IMG/VR virus record: IMGVR_UViG_3300044522_000154
Coordinates: 1 to 37,503 of that record
Length of the DNA: 37,503 nucleotides
Direction: 5' to 3' (one strand)
Origin: a virus
In this document: positions 16,198 through 25,699 of the stretch, piece by piece
Layout of the letters: every line of letters begins with the position of its first letter
Numbering within the stretch: the first letter of the stretch is position 1
Program-made: the position numbers and the translations under genes
Notes under the pieces: generated by a model
Database searches by the model: none
What the model was told of the DNA's origin: nothing
Seen by the model: the letters and a program-made list of their open reading frames with translations, nothing else

Positions 16198-18440
16198 CTT
16201 ATAATTTCACTATATCTTCCGTTGTTATTATATTTCGCAAAGGTAATGCTTAATTTCGATTCTTTTTTTGCCGTAAGGTACACATTCTTTTGGTTAGCCA
16301 TTATAGCTAGTCCAGAGCTGATTGCAGCGTCAAACTTTGTCCTGTTGTTTATATCAAACTTAGCCCACTCCTCGATTGTTCTTGTGAAGTACATGTCACC
16401 CATCTCGTCAGAGTCCCTGTATGTTCCCTCCATGTCCAGTCCAACGTACTTCTCTATGTACGACTCAATTGCAGCCGCGTGAGACTGCTTAACGTCCTCA
16501 GATGAGTTGGGTATACCCCCTAGCTCCTTCTCTGTCTTAGAGAGATTTGTTACGTGCTTGTCTGGCCTGTTCATGGAGAAGCCCCTATAACCCCTATTCT
16601 TTAGGTGGTACAGCAGCCTAGGCTTATTGTTCTCTACAAGTATAGGCATCCCATAGAACACACAAGCCATAAGGACCTCCTCAAAGAATATCTCTGCTGT
16701 CTGTGGCCTTGCTATGTACTCAAGGAAGAAGTGGTTGCTAGGTGCGTCGTCCATATTGAACTTGGTCAGACCGTGAAGTGATCCATTAGATCCACCACCA
16801 CCAACTGTACCAGATATGTCGTACGGGTCACAACCAAACGCACCGATGTGGTCGTTACCTGGGTACCTCATTCCGTTCTTGTTTATGACGTTGTTCTGCA
16901 TCTGGTTGCTAGGTATCCATGACACTAGGAACCTTCCCCTTGAGTCTGGAGTCCACACAACCCTTGTGTCCTTATTTCCTTCGTACCAGCTGAACGATCC
17001 ACGAGTCAGAACCCTGTCCTTTATAAGTGAGTCGTTGTAGTCTATCTGCTGGTATATCTTTGTAAGGTTGAATATGGATGACTTACTCTCGTCCCTGAAC
17101 GCATGAGACTCAGTCCTAGAGAACTGCCTGTAGAACTCGTTAAGCGCATCAGCGTCTCCCTTAAGAGACTCCACCTCGTTCTCCCAGTAGTCAACTGCAC
17201 CAGTCCTTATCATAGACTTGTCCATACTCTGAACTGGTTTCTCTGGTTCTCTGAACACTGGCATACCGTAGATGTCTATGTAACCCTCAAAGTTCCACTC
17301 CATAGGTATATACAGAGAGTACATACCAGACTTAGTCTGTCCGTTGTTGTTTCTTGTCTTTATATTAGAGTCCTCGTACAGCCTCTTGAAGTTAGATCCA
17401 CCCTTTGCAAGCGCGTTAGGTGTTGATCCCATGAGGCACTTTCCAATGATCCTGCTACCCAATCGTAGACAGGTCTTGGTAACCCTCCAGTTGTTCAGGA
17501 TGTTATCTGGTGCAAGCCATTTTCCCGATTCGTCGTGTATTAGTAGCTGTAGCTTCTGACCATCGTACGAGTTATCTCCTGTGTTCTTCCAGTCGATTGT
17601 GGTATCAAGACCCTCGATCTCAACATCTCCGTCCTCGTACATGTTCTTCTTGGTTATCTTTGATGCAGGAACCCTGAAAGCAAGCTCTGTCTTTGGCTTG
17701 TCCATACCATCCTGTATCGGCTTGAAAAAGAACGGGTAGTTGTTCACGATAGGCACAACCTTGTCCGTAAACATTGTCTTGGCATCGTTACCAGTCTTGG
17801 ACAGTATCCCAAGTCTTGAGTCCTTTGCAAGGGTTCCTATGTTGGCCAGCTCGCTTGATCCCATAAAAGAGAACCCAGAACGTCTGATCTTCAGGTATGT
17901 CATACCGAAGCACCTGTCGTCAGCCTTGCATGCCTCCCAGAATATAAAGAACACCCTGTTAGCCTCCCTGAAGTCTGGAAGTCCAACGTCAATCTTTGTC
18001 CACTGCAGGTACATGTACTGAGATCCAGTTATGTACGTATCAACACCGTTGTTCTTGAAGAAGAACCCATTCTCTCTACGATCAAACTCACCCTCTATGT
18101 AGTCAACCCACTTAGCCTTGAACTCCTTAGACATCGTGTGCCACTGGAATATAGACTTTATATTTGACAACTCCCTTGGGTAGTCAGCTGGTTCCCAGTA
18201 CTGGTTCTCCTTCTTCTCGTCCCTTTTATACACGTTTTTTGGGACGGATGGTAGCGCTATATTGAGACCATTTATCTCGTATATGTCACCGATGGTTCCG
18301 TCCTTAGATATTACAACCAGGTCGTGCTTCTCGTCATAACCATAGGCCCAAGACTTTGCCTTGTTCTTCATATGTATGGTGTTAGCAGGAAGAAACTCGC
18401 TAAGCCTTGTGTATAGATTATTTTGATCTTTTTTCTGCAA
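16194..18440 (-). CDS. terL: Terminase large subunit
   Basis: 748 residues. ATPase part: a diverged Walker A near residues 185-196 (RRSGFSFMGSSE), Walker B with catalytic Glu near 303 (LQLLIHDESG), and a coupling motif near 337 (MGSTPN). Nuclease part: a first acidic residue near 538 (FGCDPYDISG) and a later conserved EEVLMACVFYGMPILVENN stretch. The diverged P-loop of the RxSGxS form is usual in terminases of crAss-like and related phages. The enzyme packs DNA into proheads and cuts concatemers. The first 23 bases overlap the preceding gene, which is a small-subunit candidate. Codons here are noticeably richer in G and C than in the adhesin genes. Confidence 0.92.
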   Translation of the reverse strand: MQKKDQNNLYTRLSEFLPANTIHMKNKAKSWAYGYDEKHDLVVISKDGTIGDIYEINGLNIALPSVPKNVYKRDEKKENQYWEPADYPRELSNIKSIFQWHTMSKEFKAKWVDYIEGEFDRRENGFFFKNNGVDTYITGSQYMYLQWTKIDVGLPDFREANRVFFIFWEACKADDRCFGMTYLKIRRSGFSFMGSSELANIGTLAKDSRLGILSKTGNDAKTMFTDKVVPIVNNYPFFFKPIQDGMDKPKTELAFRVPASKITKKNMYEDGDVEIEGLDTTIDWKNTGDNSYDGQKLQLLIHDESGKWLAPDNILNNWRVTKTCLRLGSRIIGKCLMGSTPNALAKGGSNFKRLYEDSNIKTRNNNGQTKSGMYSLYIPMEWNFEGYIDIYGMPVFREPEKPVQSMDKSMIRTGAVDYWENEVESLKGDADALNEFYRQFSRTESHAFRDESKSSIFNLTKIYQQIDYNDSLIKDRVLTRGSFSWYEGNKDTRVVWTPDSRGRFLVSWIPSNQMQNNVINKNGMRYPGNDHIGAFGCDPYDISGTVGGGGSNGSLHGLTKFNMDDAPSNHFFLEYIARPQTAEIFFEEVLMACVFYGMPILVENNKPRLLYHLKNRGYRGFSMNRPDKHVTNLSKTEKELGGIPNSSEDVKQSHAAAIESYIEKYVGLDMEGTYRDSDEMGDMYFTRTIEEWAKFDINNRTKFDAAISSGLAIMANQKNVYLTAKKESKLSITFAKYNNNGRYSEIIR
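16238..16245 (-). promoter_or_regulatory. -7 box (TACCTTTG) inside the end of terL, for portal
   Basis: TACCTTTG on the minus strand, 40 bases before the portal ATG and inside the terL 3' end. It fits TAnnTTTG and could give the portal an independent transcript. Confidence 0.5.
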
Positions 18441-18690
18441 ATCCCTGTATTTTAGGTTCTGATACCTTAACCTCCTCGGTTAGTTTGTCGTTCTCTTGCT
18501 CTATCCTATTAAGTATCTGGAAGGCATCTTCTATAGCCAATCTTTTTGTAGCTGCTGCGTTCTTTAGCTTGTCAGCAGATAGGTCTGTTTCCATTCCAGT
18601 TATAATCTCGTCCTCTGCAACCTTTATCAACTCATTAACTGCCTTGTACCCAGCAGCAATGATCTTCTGTTTTATTATGTTGTGGTCCAT
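18418..18690 (-). CDS. Small conserved protein before terL; terminase small subunit candidate
   Basis: 90 residues, all helical: KIIAAGYKAVNELIKVAEDEI, then ADKLKNAAATKRLAIEDAFQILNRIEQENDKL, then a short flexible tail (GFAEKRSK). The AADKLKNAAATKxLAIxDAFxILxRI signature is conserved next to terL in many environmental and Bacteroidota phages. I know no proven function. Size, helicity and overlap with terL suggest a small terminase subunit, but no DNA-binding helix-turn-helix is clear, so this is inference. The start has the AATCAAATG leader; the start also lies inside the end of the upstream gene. Confidence 0.6.
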   Translation of the reverse strand: MDHNIIKQKIIAAGYKAVNELIKVAEDEIITGMETDLSADKLKNAAATKRLAIEDAFQILNRIEQENDKLTEEVKVSEPKIQGFAEKRSK

Positions 18691-19247
18691 TTGATTGTAA
18701 TGTTTTTGGTGGTCATCCTGTACAACTTCTCGTCGTTTATATAGAATGGGTACTCACTGTCTGGCTCAAACGAGATCTCATCTCCAATGCTCAGACCAAG
18801 GTCTAGCAACTCTTGATTTATATAGACAATGGTACCCATCAGTGGCTCCTCCTTGCTGTTCTTGTTTATAATAGACTCTATTTGTTTTAATGGCTTGATA
18901 AAGCAGTACTTGGAGTGTGTGTTCCACTCACCGTTCTGGTTGTACATGAAGTACTGCTCGTCGTCTATAAAGAACAGGTCGTCCTTAAAGAAGCTGGCTC
19001 CGCTCTTCTCTCTACCCTTCATGTCGTAGTAGACCTTGAACACGTTGTGGTGAACTAAAAGTATATCGCTAACTTTTACATTTCCGTCGTAAGTTATAGG
19101 TATACTTACAACTTCTGCAAGCCTATTAGATACCGTGTGATCCTCCTTAGATGTGCTGGTTATAAAGTCAACTCCTCCAATACTTTTTATATTATCGTAT
19201 CGCCTACCATCTAATGGTCTGACGACAAACATATCTGGGGATCTCAT
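18675..19247 (-). CDS. Conserved phage protein with possible GroES-like fold
   Basis: 190 residues with the start taken at 19247 because this ATG overlaps the upstream stop (TGATG); a longer frame reads back into the preceding gene and is unlikely. The segment from MFVVRPLDGRRYDNIKSIGG through NRLAEVVSIPITYDGNVKVSDILLVHHNVF to FFIDDEQYFMY follows the order of GroES elements: first strand, mobile loop, G-x-V-hydrophobic strand, V-x-x-G/S-D-x-[IV]-x strand, and a closing D-E-x-Y-x-x-x motif. The similarity is weak and seen by eye only. A second, clearer GroES is encoded at 30326-30583. Otherwise function unknown. Confidence 0.45.
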   Translation of the reverse strand: MRSPDMFVVRPLDGRRYDNIKSIGGVDFITSTSKEDHTVSNRLAEVVSIPITYDGNVKVSDILLVHHNVFKVYYDMKGREKSGASFFKDDLFFIDDEQYFMYNQNGEWNTHSKYCFIKPLKQIESIINKNSKEEPLMGTIVYINQELLDLGLSIGDEISFEPDSEYPFYINDEKLYRMTTKNITIKWTTT

Positions 19248-19474
19248 CAGAAGTTTATATTGTACTCTAGAGAGACTGGCATGTTGATGTTGAACTCCTT
19301 CCAGCAGAACACCTCTGAGTTCTTCTCTATCCACACCTTTATACCTCCAGACTTGTCGTCTAGAAGTATAGAGTGTATGGTGTAGCTTTTATCTAGGACC
19401 TCCTGACCGACGATGAAGTGCATAGCGTCGCTTTTATAGTTAGGCCCTATAGATATCTTTCTAATATCATTCAT
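19247..19474 (-). CDS. Conserved small phage protein, unknown function
   Basis: 75 residues beginning MNDIRKISIGPNYKSDAMHFIVGQ, followed by a beta-rich body (IHSILLDDKSGGIKVWIEKN) and WKEFNINMPVSLEYN. This pattern recurs in Bacteroidota phages ahead of terminase genes, always as a small stand-alone protein. No catalytic or binding motif is visible. It has the AATCAAATG leader and overlaps the next gene by one start/stop (TGATG), so the two are coupled. Confidence 0.7.
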   Translation of the reverse strand: MNDIRKISIGPNYKSDAMHFIVGQEVLDKSYTIHSILLDDKSGGIKVWIEKNSEVFCWKEFNINMPVSLEYNINF

Positions 19475-19478
19475 TTGA

Positions 19479-19730
19479 TTAGATATTCTCGCTGTCTATG
19501 ATCTCTCCTGTTTGTAGGTTTATATTTACACTTCCATAAACTTCTACTAGTTTATTTTGTTGATCTGAAAAATCTTTATACGTTGTTTTTATTTTAGAAA
19601 AAAGATCTTCTTTAAAAGAATTTAATCTTTTAATTTCAATTTCTACATCAGCAAGTTTTTCTTTTGATAAATTTATCTCTAAACGTATTCTTCTTAAATC
19701 CTCTAACTCTTGTTCTGTTATTGTTTTCAT
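19479..19730 (-). CDS. Small coiled-coil protein, unknown function
   Basis: 83 residues from the ATG at 19730. A longer frame begins at 19778 but its extra residues (YYYYLCKKKQ) are simply the translated promoter box and poly-A leader, so the shorter start is right. Residues 4-60 are a Leu/Lys/Glu-rich heptad helix (LEDLRRIRLEINLSKEKLADV), and the last 20 are VYGSVNINLQTGEIID, a strand-loop end seen in other phage proteins of this kind. Function unknown. Confidence 0.7.
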   Translation of the reverse strand: MKTITEQELEDLRRIRLEINLSKEKLADVEIEIKRLNSFKEDLFSKIKTTYKDFSDQQNKLVEVYGSVNINLQTGEIIDSENI

Positions 19731-19740
19731 TTGTTTTTTT

Positions 19741-20013
19741 TTACAAAGATAGTAATAATATTGTTCCAATAATTGCACCTAACGAGGTAAAATAAATATC
19801 TATTTTATCAAATGGAGCCTCATGATATTTACCGAAGTACCACTCCCAACAAAATCCTATAATATAACCAAATATACCAGCTATAATAATCTGACCTGTC
19901 TTTCCTATATCAAAAGAATGATCAAATTTAATCAACAACCAAAATAATGGTGTTACTACGACAGCCCCACCTATTAGGTGTAAGTGCCATCTTTGTTTTA
20001 TAAATTTATTCAT
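19741..20013 (-). CDS. Small membrane protein with three predicted spans
   Basis: 90 residues. Hydrophobic segments at about 12-28 (LHLIGGAVVVTPLFWLL), 40-57 (GQIIIAGIFGYIIGFCWE) and 76-90 (LGAIIGTILLLSL), separated by short polar loops. No motif identifies it. The start overlaps the upstream stop (ATGA). A role in superinfection exclusion or lysis timing would be guesses; it lies apart from the lysis cluster. Confidence 0.65.
   Translation of the reverse strand: MNKFIKQRWHLHLIGGAVVVTPLFWLLIKFDHSFDIGKTGQIIIAGIFGYIIGFCWEWYFGKYHEAPFDKIDIYFTSLGAIIGTILLLSL
19744..19751 (-). promoter_or_regulatory. -7 box (TATCTTTG) for the pre-terminase genes
   Basis: TATCTTTG on the minus strand, 13 bases before the ATG at 19730, at the end of the upstream membrane-protein gene. 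It would drive the coiled-coil gene, its two neighbours and terL. Confidence 0.6.
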
Positions 20014-20183
20014 AGTACTTCGTCTAATCTATCGGCTTGTAAAAACCAATAATCCTCTCCTATTTGTATATCTGTCCAAGTCAGACAGTCATCACCGCAG
20101 GGCAATCCAAAATAAGCATTTACTGTATCTAATGATGCTTGTGCTTCCTCGTAGGTGTTGTATTTATATACTATATTATTCAT
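20010..20183 (-). CDS. Short acidic protein, unknown
   Basis: 57 residues: MNNIVYKYNTYEEAQASLD, then NAYFGLPCGDDCLTWTD and YWFLQADRLDEVL. One CGDDC pair may coordinate metal or form a disulfide. The start lies inside the end of the preceding gene and its stop overlaps the next start (ATGA), both signs of a real, coupled gene. The sequence resembles small chaperone-like or fibre-associated proteins downstream of tail fibre genes, but I do not recognise a family. Confidence 0.6.
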   Translation of the reverse strand: MNNIVYKYNTYEEAQASLDTVNAYFGLPCGDDCLTWTDIQIGEDYWFLQADRLDEVL

Positions 20184-20340
20184 AAATCAAATATTGATGT
20201 ATTTCTGGAATGTCATCTTCTGAAATTTCAAATAAAGTTGGATTATCAACTATTGATAAATGTTCTTCTAATGGTTCATTTGCTTCCACTACTGTATAGC
20301 TTTCTGTACCTACTGTGTTTATTTGTCTAATATGTCTCAT
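20176..20340 (-). CDS. Short acidic protein directly after the tail fibre gene
   Basis: 54 residues, Glu/Asp-rich (VVEANEPLEEHLSIVDN, EISEDDIPEIH). The ATG at 20340 overlaps the tail fibre stop as TAATG, so it is translated by coupling. Fibre genes are often followed by small assembly chaperones; that would fit but no motif supports it. Confidence 0.6.
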   Translation of the reverse strand: MRHIRQINTVGTESYTVVEANEPLEEHLSIVDNPTLFEISEDDIPEIHQYLIYE

Positions 20341-23300
20341 TATGTTGTATAATATTGAATGTATGCAGTTCCGACGAGTGCGTTGACTGTGTTTCTAATA
20401 ATTAATAAATCGTAAGGAAGTGCTCCTGTCCCAGATGTATTTCTACGTATGGCAGATACTCCAACTCCAATAGTAGTAAATGAGGGGGCTGTTTTAGCGG
20501 TATTAATTAAACCAGTCCCAAAACAGAATGTCTCTCCATTTGCTATAAATCCAGTTACTGTTGCAGGAACAGGTAAATCGCTCATATTATCAAAAGGTAT
20601 GGATACCATAGTTACTCCATTTGCAGCTGTTGTATAAATTAAATTTACTCTTAAAGTTACTAATCTACCAACTTGGGACCATCTATAAGTATGATTCGAA
20701 GTTCCACTTGGGGCAGTTGTCCCAGTCCAAACTATATTTGTATTTGATAATGTTTTTTCCGTTATATCTTTAAAAACTTGTTCTGTTGGAACTGCACTTG
20801 CATTTGTGTTATTAGCTAATATTTTATAAGCTCCTATTGAAGTATTAACTGTACTAATTGTATTACTTGTTATATCTATACCATTCCCTGCTGTTAAAGT
20901 TGGTTGCTTACCATTTAATTGTGTTTGGACACTACTTGTAATACCTTTTACATATTGCATTTCTAACGCTGTTGGGCCTATTGAGTCAAATCCAATAAAC
21001 AACTCTCCAGTAGATGGACTTCCATAAACTACAGTAGCAGAAGTATTTGCGAGTGATACAGGTAGTCTAATATTAGAAGTAAAAGTTTTTAATCCTGCTA
21101 TAGTTTGCAGCCCTGTTGAAACCAATCCTTTTTGAGTAGCACTTGCATCTGGAACTAAATTTTCAACAAGTGAATGCTCCCATAGTGAGGCAGGGTCATT
21201 CCAATACAGTACCTCGTTATTTAGCGCATCTATTTTCTCAACATCGGCTAAATCTCTTAAATAAAGGTTAGGTATTATTGCAGAAGATATGGCAGCTGTA
21301 CCCCTTACTGGGTCAGCGCCTCCAAATAGAAACTCATAAGTAGCCCCGCTACCTGTACCTGATTTAATTCCATAGAATTTTAAGACCACCCTGTCCGTAC
21401 TTAAAAAGATACCGTTATTCCATAGTGCTATTGAAATATACTCAACATAAATTCCTCCGTTAGCAGGTACAACAACTGGAGAACTATCTGCTATTAATGT
21501 TTCAACTCCTGATATATCTCTCTTATAAATACTGAAGAAGAAGTCTGCCCCGCTAGATGTAGAGCCACCTGTTCTTCTTATCTTACCAATTACTGAAAAG
21601 TTAAATACACCTGGATTACCTAGCAAGATACTAGGGTCACTAATTACCGCTCCACAAAACGTAGGAGATGCTAAAGTACCAGTAATTGTAGGAGTTGGTA
21701 CATTAACTGCAGTTGTGTTATATCTCGAATCAGCTATGTTTCTAACTAAAGCCGTGTAACCTGCTATAACTGGGTCTGGTGATGTGGTAGCATATAGATC
21801 TAATGTAGATGGTAAATCAGCAGAGGTTAAGTATGTGTTATTATCAACTGAACCATCGGCCTTTAAAAATTGAAAATCAAATCCTCCTTCTTTTATAAAT
21901 GAATTAGCAGTTATATCATTCAATCCTAAATCAACATCAGTTGTAGCACCTGTATATGGAACAAATACCGTTTGACTGTTACTTAAATATTCTTTAGTAA
22001 CTACTGCTTTTCCACTTGCATCTCCATTTATTAATGTGTTTGTTTGTGCAGGTACTGTTGTTAATCCTGTATCAGTAGATTGGAATCTAATCGCTCCTAA
22101 ACCATTTGCTAATATTACATTACTTGTTAATCCTGTGGCAAATGTATTATCAAAACACCCTATAATTGTATTATTAGAACCTGTTGTTACACCCGATTTT
22201 TGCTTTGGATTTAATATAATATTATAACTACCTGAAGTTATAGTGCCACCACTTTGATTTTCTATTAATAAATTATTTCTTCCTGAACTAATAGAAGAAC
22301 CTGATTGATAACCTACAAGTATATTTTCAGTACCTGTTGATGACACACCACCTCCAGCATAACTACCGATTGCAGTATTATAAGAAGCTGTATTTTGGTT
22401 TAATGCACAAAGTCCTATTGCAGTATTATTTTGCCCTGATATACTATTTTGTAGAGCATATTGTCCAACAGCTGTATTTTGTGTAGCGGTTGTTGAATTT
22501 GCCATTGCTGAATTACCAACAGCTAAATTAAGTGTTCCAGTTTCACAAAGTCTTAAAGCAAATTGTCCAAAAGCGTCATTTAAATAACCAGTTGTTAATG
22601 TTTTTAATGCTCCACTTCCAAAAGCAGTATTAAAACGACCTTCATTTCCAGTAGTGTTTATAATTGATTGTAATGCTTGAAATCCTACTACTGTATTTGA
22701 TGTAGAAATAACATTTCCTCTACCAACTGTTACACCATTAATTGTAGAATCAATAGTTGTAGTTATAGAATTTGAAGTTATAGAATTTGTAGTGATTGCA
22801 CCAATATCAGTTACAGATTGTAAATTTTGGTCACCCGTATTAGTTCCTGTTATTGTAGGTTTATTTAATATTTGTGCATCCCCACTAACTGCATTCCAAT
22901 CAGCGTTTACATTTACTTCAGCCCCTGTTGCAATATCAGCTAACTTAGATTTTTCAGCACTAGTGTAATCTTCTGTGCTTAATCCTTTGCCTATTATTTT
23001 ATCTACTTTTAAAGAATCTTGTGCATCTACATAAGTAACGGTAGCTAGTCCACTGATTGAAGGAATTGTTGGTTTGTTTAATATCTGTGCATCTCCAGTT
23101 GTAGCATTCCAATCTGCATTTACATTAACTTCTGCTCCTGTAGCAATACCAGCTAACTTAGATTTTTCTGTAGCGGAAAATAGGCCAGCATTTAAAGCAT
23201 CAGCAAGCGGTATTGTTGCATCATTTCCAGTGTCTGAATTTATAGTTCCATTAGATACTCCTGGTGTGTACGAAAGATTTGTAACCCCAGATGCTATCTC

Positions 23301-23540
23301 AAGATATACGCTACCTGTCCACCTGTACACCTTGTTTGTATCCAGTGTTATATATATAACCCCAGTCGCCCCTGGTATTGGAAGCGCCGCATAGTTTGCA
23401 ACCTCTATAACGTCATCTACAAATGACGGTAGTTGATTTGCTGGAACTTTACCACCTACCAAGTCCGCTTTTAAATTTAAAGAACTTTGGGTAGAGTCGG
23501 ATATGTAGTCCTCAATCTGGTATTTTTTTATTTTTATCAT
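20340..23540 (-). CDS. Trimeric tail fibre protein
   Basis: 1066 residues. N-terminal anchor MIKIKKYQIEDYISDSTQ, then two repeats containing EKSKLAxIATGAEVNVNADWN and DAQILNKPTI, a common phage fibre shaft repeat. Residues about 260-430 carry NTAVGQYALQNSISGQNNTAIG-type short repeats, the stacked beta pattern of trimeric fibre and YadA-like head segments. Later segments are beta-rich knobs, including ATQKGLVSTGLQTIAGLKTFT and a final globular part (APSGTSNHTYRWSQVGRL to the end) that probably binds the host surface. AT-rich codons contrast with terL. It sits between two other fibre genes and small coupled genes. Confidence 0.8.
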   Translation of the reverse strand: MIKIKKYQIEDYISDSTQSSLNLKADLVGGKVPANQLPSFVDDVIEVANYAALPIPGATGVIYITLDTNKVYRWTGSVYLEIASGVTNLSYTPGVSNGTINSDTGNDATIPLADALNAGLFSATEKSKLAGIATGAEVNVNADWNATTGDAQILNKPTIPSISGLATVTYVDAQDSLKVDKIIGKGLSTEDYTSAEKSKLADIATGAEVNVNADWNAVSGDAQILNKPTITGTNTGDQNLQSVTDIGAITTNSITSNSITTTIDSTINGVTVGRGNVISTSNTVVGFQALQSIINTTGNEGRFNTAFGSGALKTLTTGYLNDAFGQFALRLCETGTLNLAVGNSAMANSTTATQNTAVGQYALQNSISGQNNTAIGLCALNQNTASYNTAIGSYAGGGVSSTGTENILVGYQSGSSISSGRNNLLIENQSGGTITSGSYNIILNPKQKSGVTTGSNNTIIGCFDNTFATGLTSNVILANGLGAIRFQSTDTGLTTVPAQTNTLINGDASGKAVVTKEYLSNSQTVFVPYTGATTDVDLGLNDITANSFIKEGGFDFQFLKADGSVDNNTYLTSADLPSTLDLYATTSPDPVIAGYTALVRNIADSRYNTTAVNVPTPTITGTLASPTFCGAVISDPSILLGNPGVFNFSVIGKIRRTGGSTSSGADFFFSIYKRDISGVETLIADSSPVVVPANGGIYVEYISIALWNNGIFLSTDRVVLKFYGIKSGTGSGATYEFLFGGADPVRGTAAISSAIIPNLYLRDLADVEKIDALNNEVLYWNDPASLWEHSLVENLVPDASATQKGLVSTGLQTIAGLKTFTSNIRLPVSLANTSATVVYGSPSTGELFIGFDSIGPTALEMQYVKGITSSVQTQLNGKQPTLTAGNGIDITSNTISTVNTSIGAYKILANNTNASAVPTEQVFKDITEKTLSNTNIVWTGTTAPSGTSNHTYRWSQVGRLVTLRVNLIYTTAANGVTMVSIPFDNMSDLPVPATVTGFIANGETFCFGTGLINTAKTAPSFTTIGVGVSAIRRNTSGTGALPYDLLIIRNTVNALVGTAYIQYYTT

Positions 23541-23557
23541 ATTTATTTTTTATATAT

Positions 23558-25699
23558 TTACCACACTGAATAATATGTATTAATATACGATTCTATACTT
23601 ACTCTATTTGGGTTATCTGGAAATGACATTATTTCAGAAATATGCCCATCTGTATAGCCATAGAATGCCGTAGCACCAGTCCTTCCAATCACTATATCAG
23701 AGTTTGTAGTTGTTAATGAAGTTACTGAAGCTGGAGATAATAGTACTCCATTTGACCAAGCACTTGTTGTTGATGAACCTGCTACTAATTCATATAATCT
23801 ATTAACACCTGCTATATTTGTATATCCAGTAAATGTACCCGAAGTTCCATAACTTATACTATTTCCACTTGGTACATAAAATCTTTGACTAGAAGCAAGT
23901 GAAAAAAGTAAACACGTACTAGTTGGAGCTAATCCATTCCCTAAAGTATAAGTAGAAACATTATTAAGTGAAACTGATGTATCACTTACACTTAAACGAT
24001 TTATATTCAATTGTACAAATCTAACAGCAACTTTACCATTAGAAGTTTCTAACTCACCTGAATAAACTAATCTTGGTTGGCCACTAAGACTTGCTTGTGT
24101 TGTATTTTTATCATTTCCACTTTGGTCAAACCACGTAACAACAAATATATCACAAGTATCATATCCATCAATATTTATATATCCAGTTGAAGCGGCAAAC
24201 TCACCTAATGTTGTTGCATTTGTATAAGTTCCAGATACATAAGTAACAGTACTATCTAATCCTATTGTATCACTTGAATTGAAATATACGTTTACTACTG
24301 TTGTAGTGACGCTTGGGGTTAAAGTTGTTCTTCTTACTCTCAAACATTTATAAGTAAAAGTACTACTTAATCTTCTTAATGAATAAGCATGATACGCTGG
24401 ATATAATCCATTTATAAGGTTTAAACTAGGGACAGCTAATGCTGTAAATGTTACCTCTTCGCCATAAGTAGTTCCTATACTATTTGTTACATAAGACCTA
24501 ACCTTATACGTAACTCCAGGAGTTAGTCCAGTAATATCACTAACAAATATCCCAACTCCAGATCCATTGATTGTTCTTGGATTTGATACTATATTAGGAT
24601 TTCCTGCGGTATTCCAACATACCCCTTTTGCTGAAACACTATAACCTCCGTCATTCGTAACTTCTCCTCCACAAGTAGCAATTTTTGTTGAGATCTCAGT
24701 AACGATGTCTGTAGTTACAGTTCCCACACCAAGTGTAGTAGTTGCCTGTATATTATTAGCGTATGCAACAACTCCATATATCAGTGCATAAGCTCTAATA
24801 TAATAAGTCGTATTAGGATTTAACGCAACTATATCAACAGTGTACGACCCAGTTCCATTACCATCTATTACTCTACCTGTTGCTAATGTTGGATTTATAG
24901 ATTTACTATATACCACGCCTCGTTCACTTACTGGCTCAAGATAACCCGTTGGTATGTACCCCCCCGTTCCGAAAAGTTCTTTCCCTTCTATTTGTGATGG
25001 GTATGTAGTTGTAAACCCTGGCACTATAAGATTATCTTTTATAAGCCTTATTGATGCGCCCCTATTAAGGGTAATTGTTGAAGGGTAATAATTTTGGAAT
25101 CTATTTGATGCACTTTCTAAACTAACATTAAGTGTAAATGGCATATCTTTTGTCCACCAATACCCAAAATCTCCTAAATCATCGAATGTTAGGCTAGTTG
25201 TTCCTAGTTTAGCTCCTCCTGGTAATGCGGTAAAGGTACTAGTATTAGTTCCAGTATTTCCAATACTCCAATGAGTAGTACCGCTTTCTTTTAATTTAGC
25301 GCCAGATACTGCATTTCCGCCTAAAGATAATGATAAGTTTGTCCAATCAGTATACAATGCTACAGTCCAACCTACTGGAGCTATTACTTTTCTATTTGCT
25401 ATTTGTTGAAGTGTTGGTGGAACTGATTCTTCCACGTGTATTCCCATTAATGCGTACCAATTATACAGTCTTCCATATACTGTTCCATTTGCTCTATTAT
25501 CTTCATAATAACGCCATGCTCCAGTTTTCAATGAAGCCCATCCAACCTTTACCTCTGGGATAATAGTTCCATCTGTGTACCTATCTGTATTTAAGTTCTT
25601 TTGATCCCATATTCTATAATCAGCCATAACAATAGTTTCCGTAGGAATATACGGACCACTATCTGATAAACCTGCCATGTAATATATTGCTGGAATCAT
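23558..25699 (-). CDS. Tail adhesin: FISUMP, FN3-like repeats and arabinofuranosidase-B-like lectin domain
   Basis: 713 residues. Residues about 25-225 are a FISUMP domain (IWDQKNLNTDRYTDGTIIP, AWRYYEDN, YGRLYNWYALMG, ending GASIRLIKD). Two fibronectin-III-like repeats follow (about 226-420), with GVVYSKSINPTLATG and GVCWNTAGNPN. The last 290 residues (AYSLRRLSSTFTYKCLRVRR, VVTWFDQSGNDKNTTQ, IGRTGATAFYGYTDGHISEIMSF) match the concanavalin-like domain of alpha-L-arabinofuranosidase B and LamG-type lectins. In phages it likely binds, and possibly cuts, host surface polysaccharide; catalytic residues cannot be assigned. It overlaps the upstream fibre gene by one base. Confidence 0.78.
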   Translation of the reverse strand: MIPAIYYMAGLSDSGPYIPTETIVMADYRIWDQKNLNTDRYTDGTIIPEVKVGWASLKTGAWRYYEDNRANGTVYGRLYNWYALMGIHVEESVPPTLQQIANRKVIAPVGWTVALYTDWTNLSLSLGGNAVSGAKLKESGTTHWSIGNTGTNTSTFTALPGGAKLGTTSLTFDDLGDFGYWWTKDMPFTLNVSLESASNRFQNYYPSTITLNRGASIRLIKDNLIVPGFTTTYPSQIEGKELFGTGGYIPTGYLEPVSERGVVYSKSINPTLATGRVIDGNGTGSYTVDIVALNPNTTYYIRAYALIYGVVAYANNIQATTTLGVGTVTTDIVTEISTKIATCGGEVTNDGGYSVSAKGVCWNTAGNPNIVSNPRTINGSGVGIFVSDITGLTPGVTYKVRSYVTNSIGTTYGEEVTFTALAVPSLNLINGLYPAYHAYSLRRLSSTFTYKCLRVRRTTLTPSVTTTVVNVYFNSSDTIGLDSTVTYVSGTYTNATTLGEFAASTGYINIDGYDTCDIFVVTWFDQSGNDKNTTQASLSGQPRLVYSGELETSNGKVAVRFVQLNINRLSVSDTSVSLNNVSTYTLGNGLAPTSTCLLFSLASSQRFYVPSGNSISYGTSGTFTGYTNIAGVNRLYELVAGSSTTSAWSNGVLLSPASVTSLTTTNSDIVIGRTGATAFYGYTDGHISEIMSFPDNPNRVSIESYINTYYSVW

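Noticed and set aside
1801-25699. Diversity-generating retroelement acting on the FISUMP or DUF1566 domains
   Set aside because: Such folds are common targets, but no reverse transcriptase and no template repeat is visible in the window.
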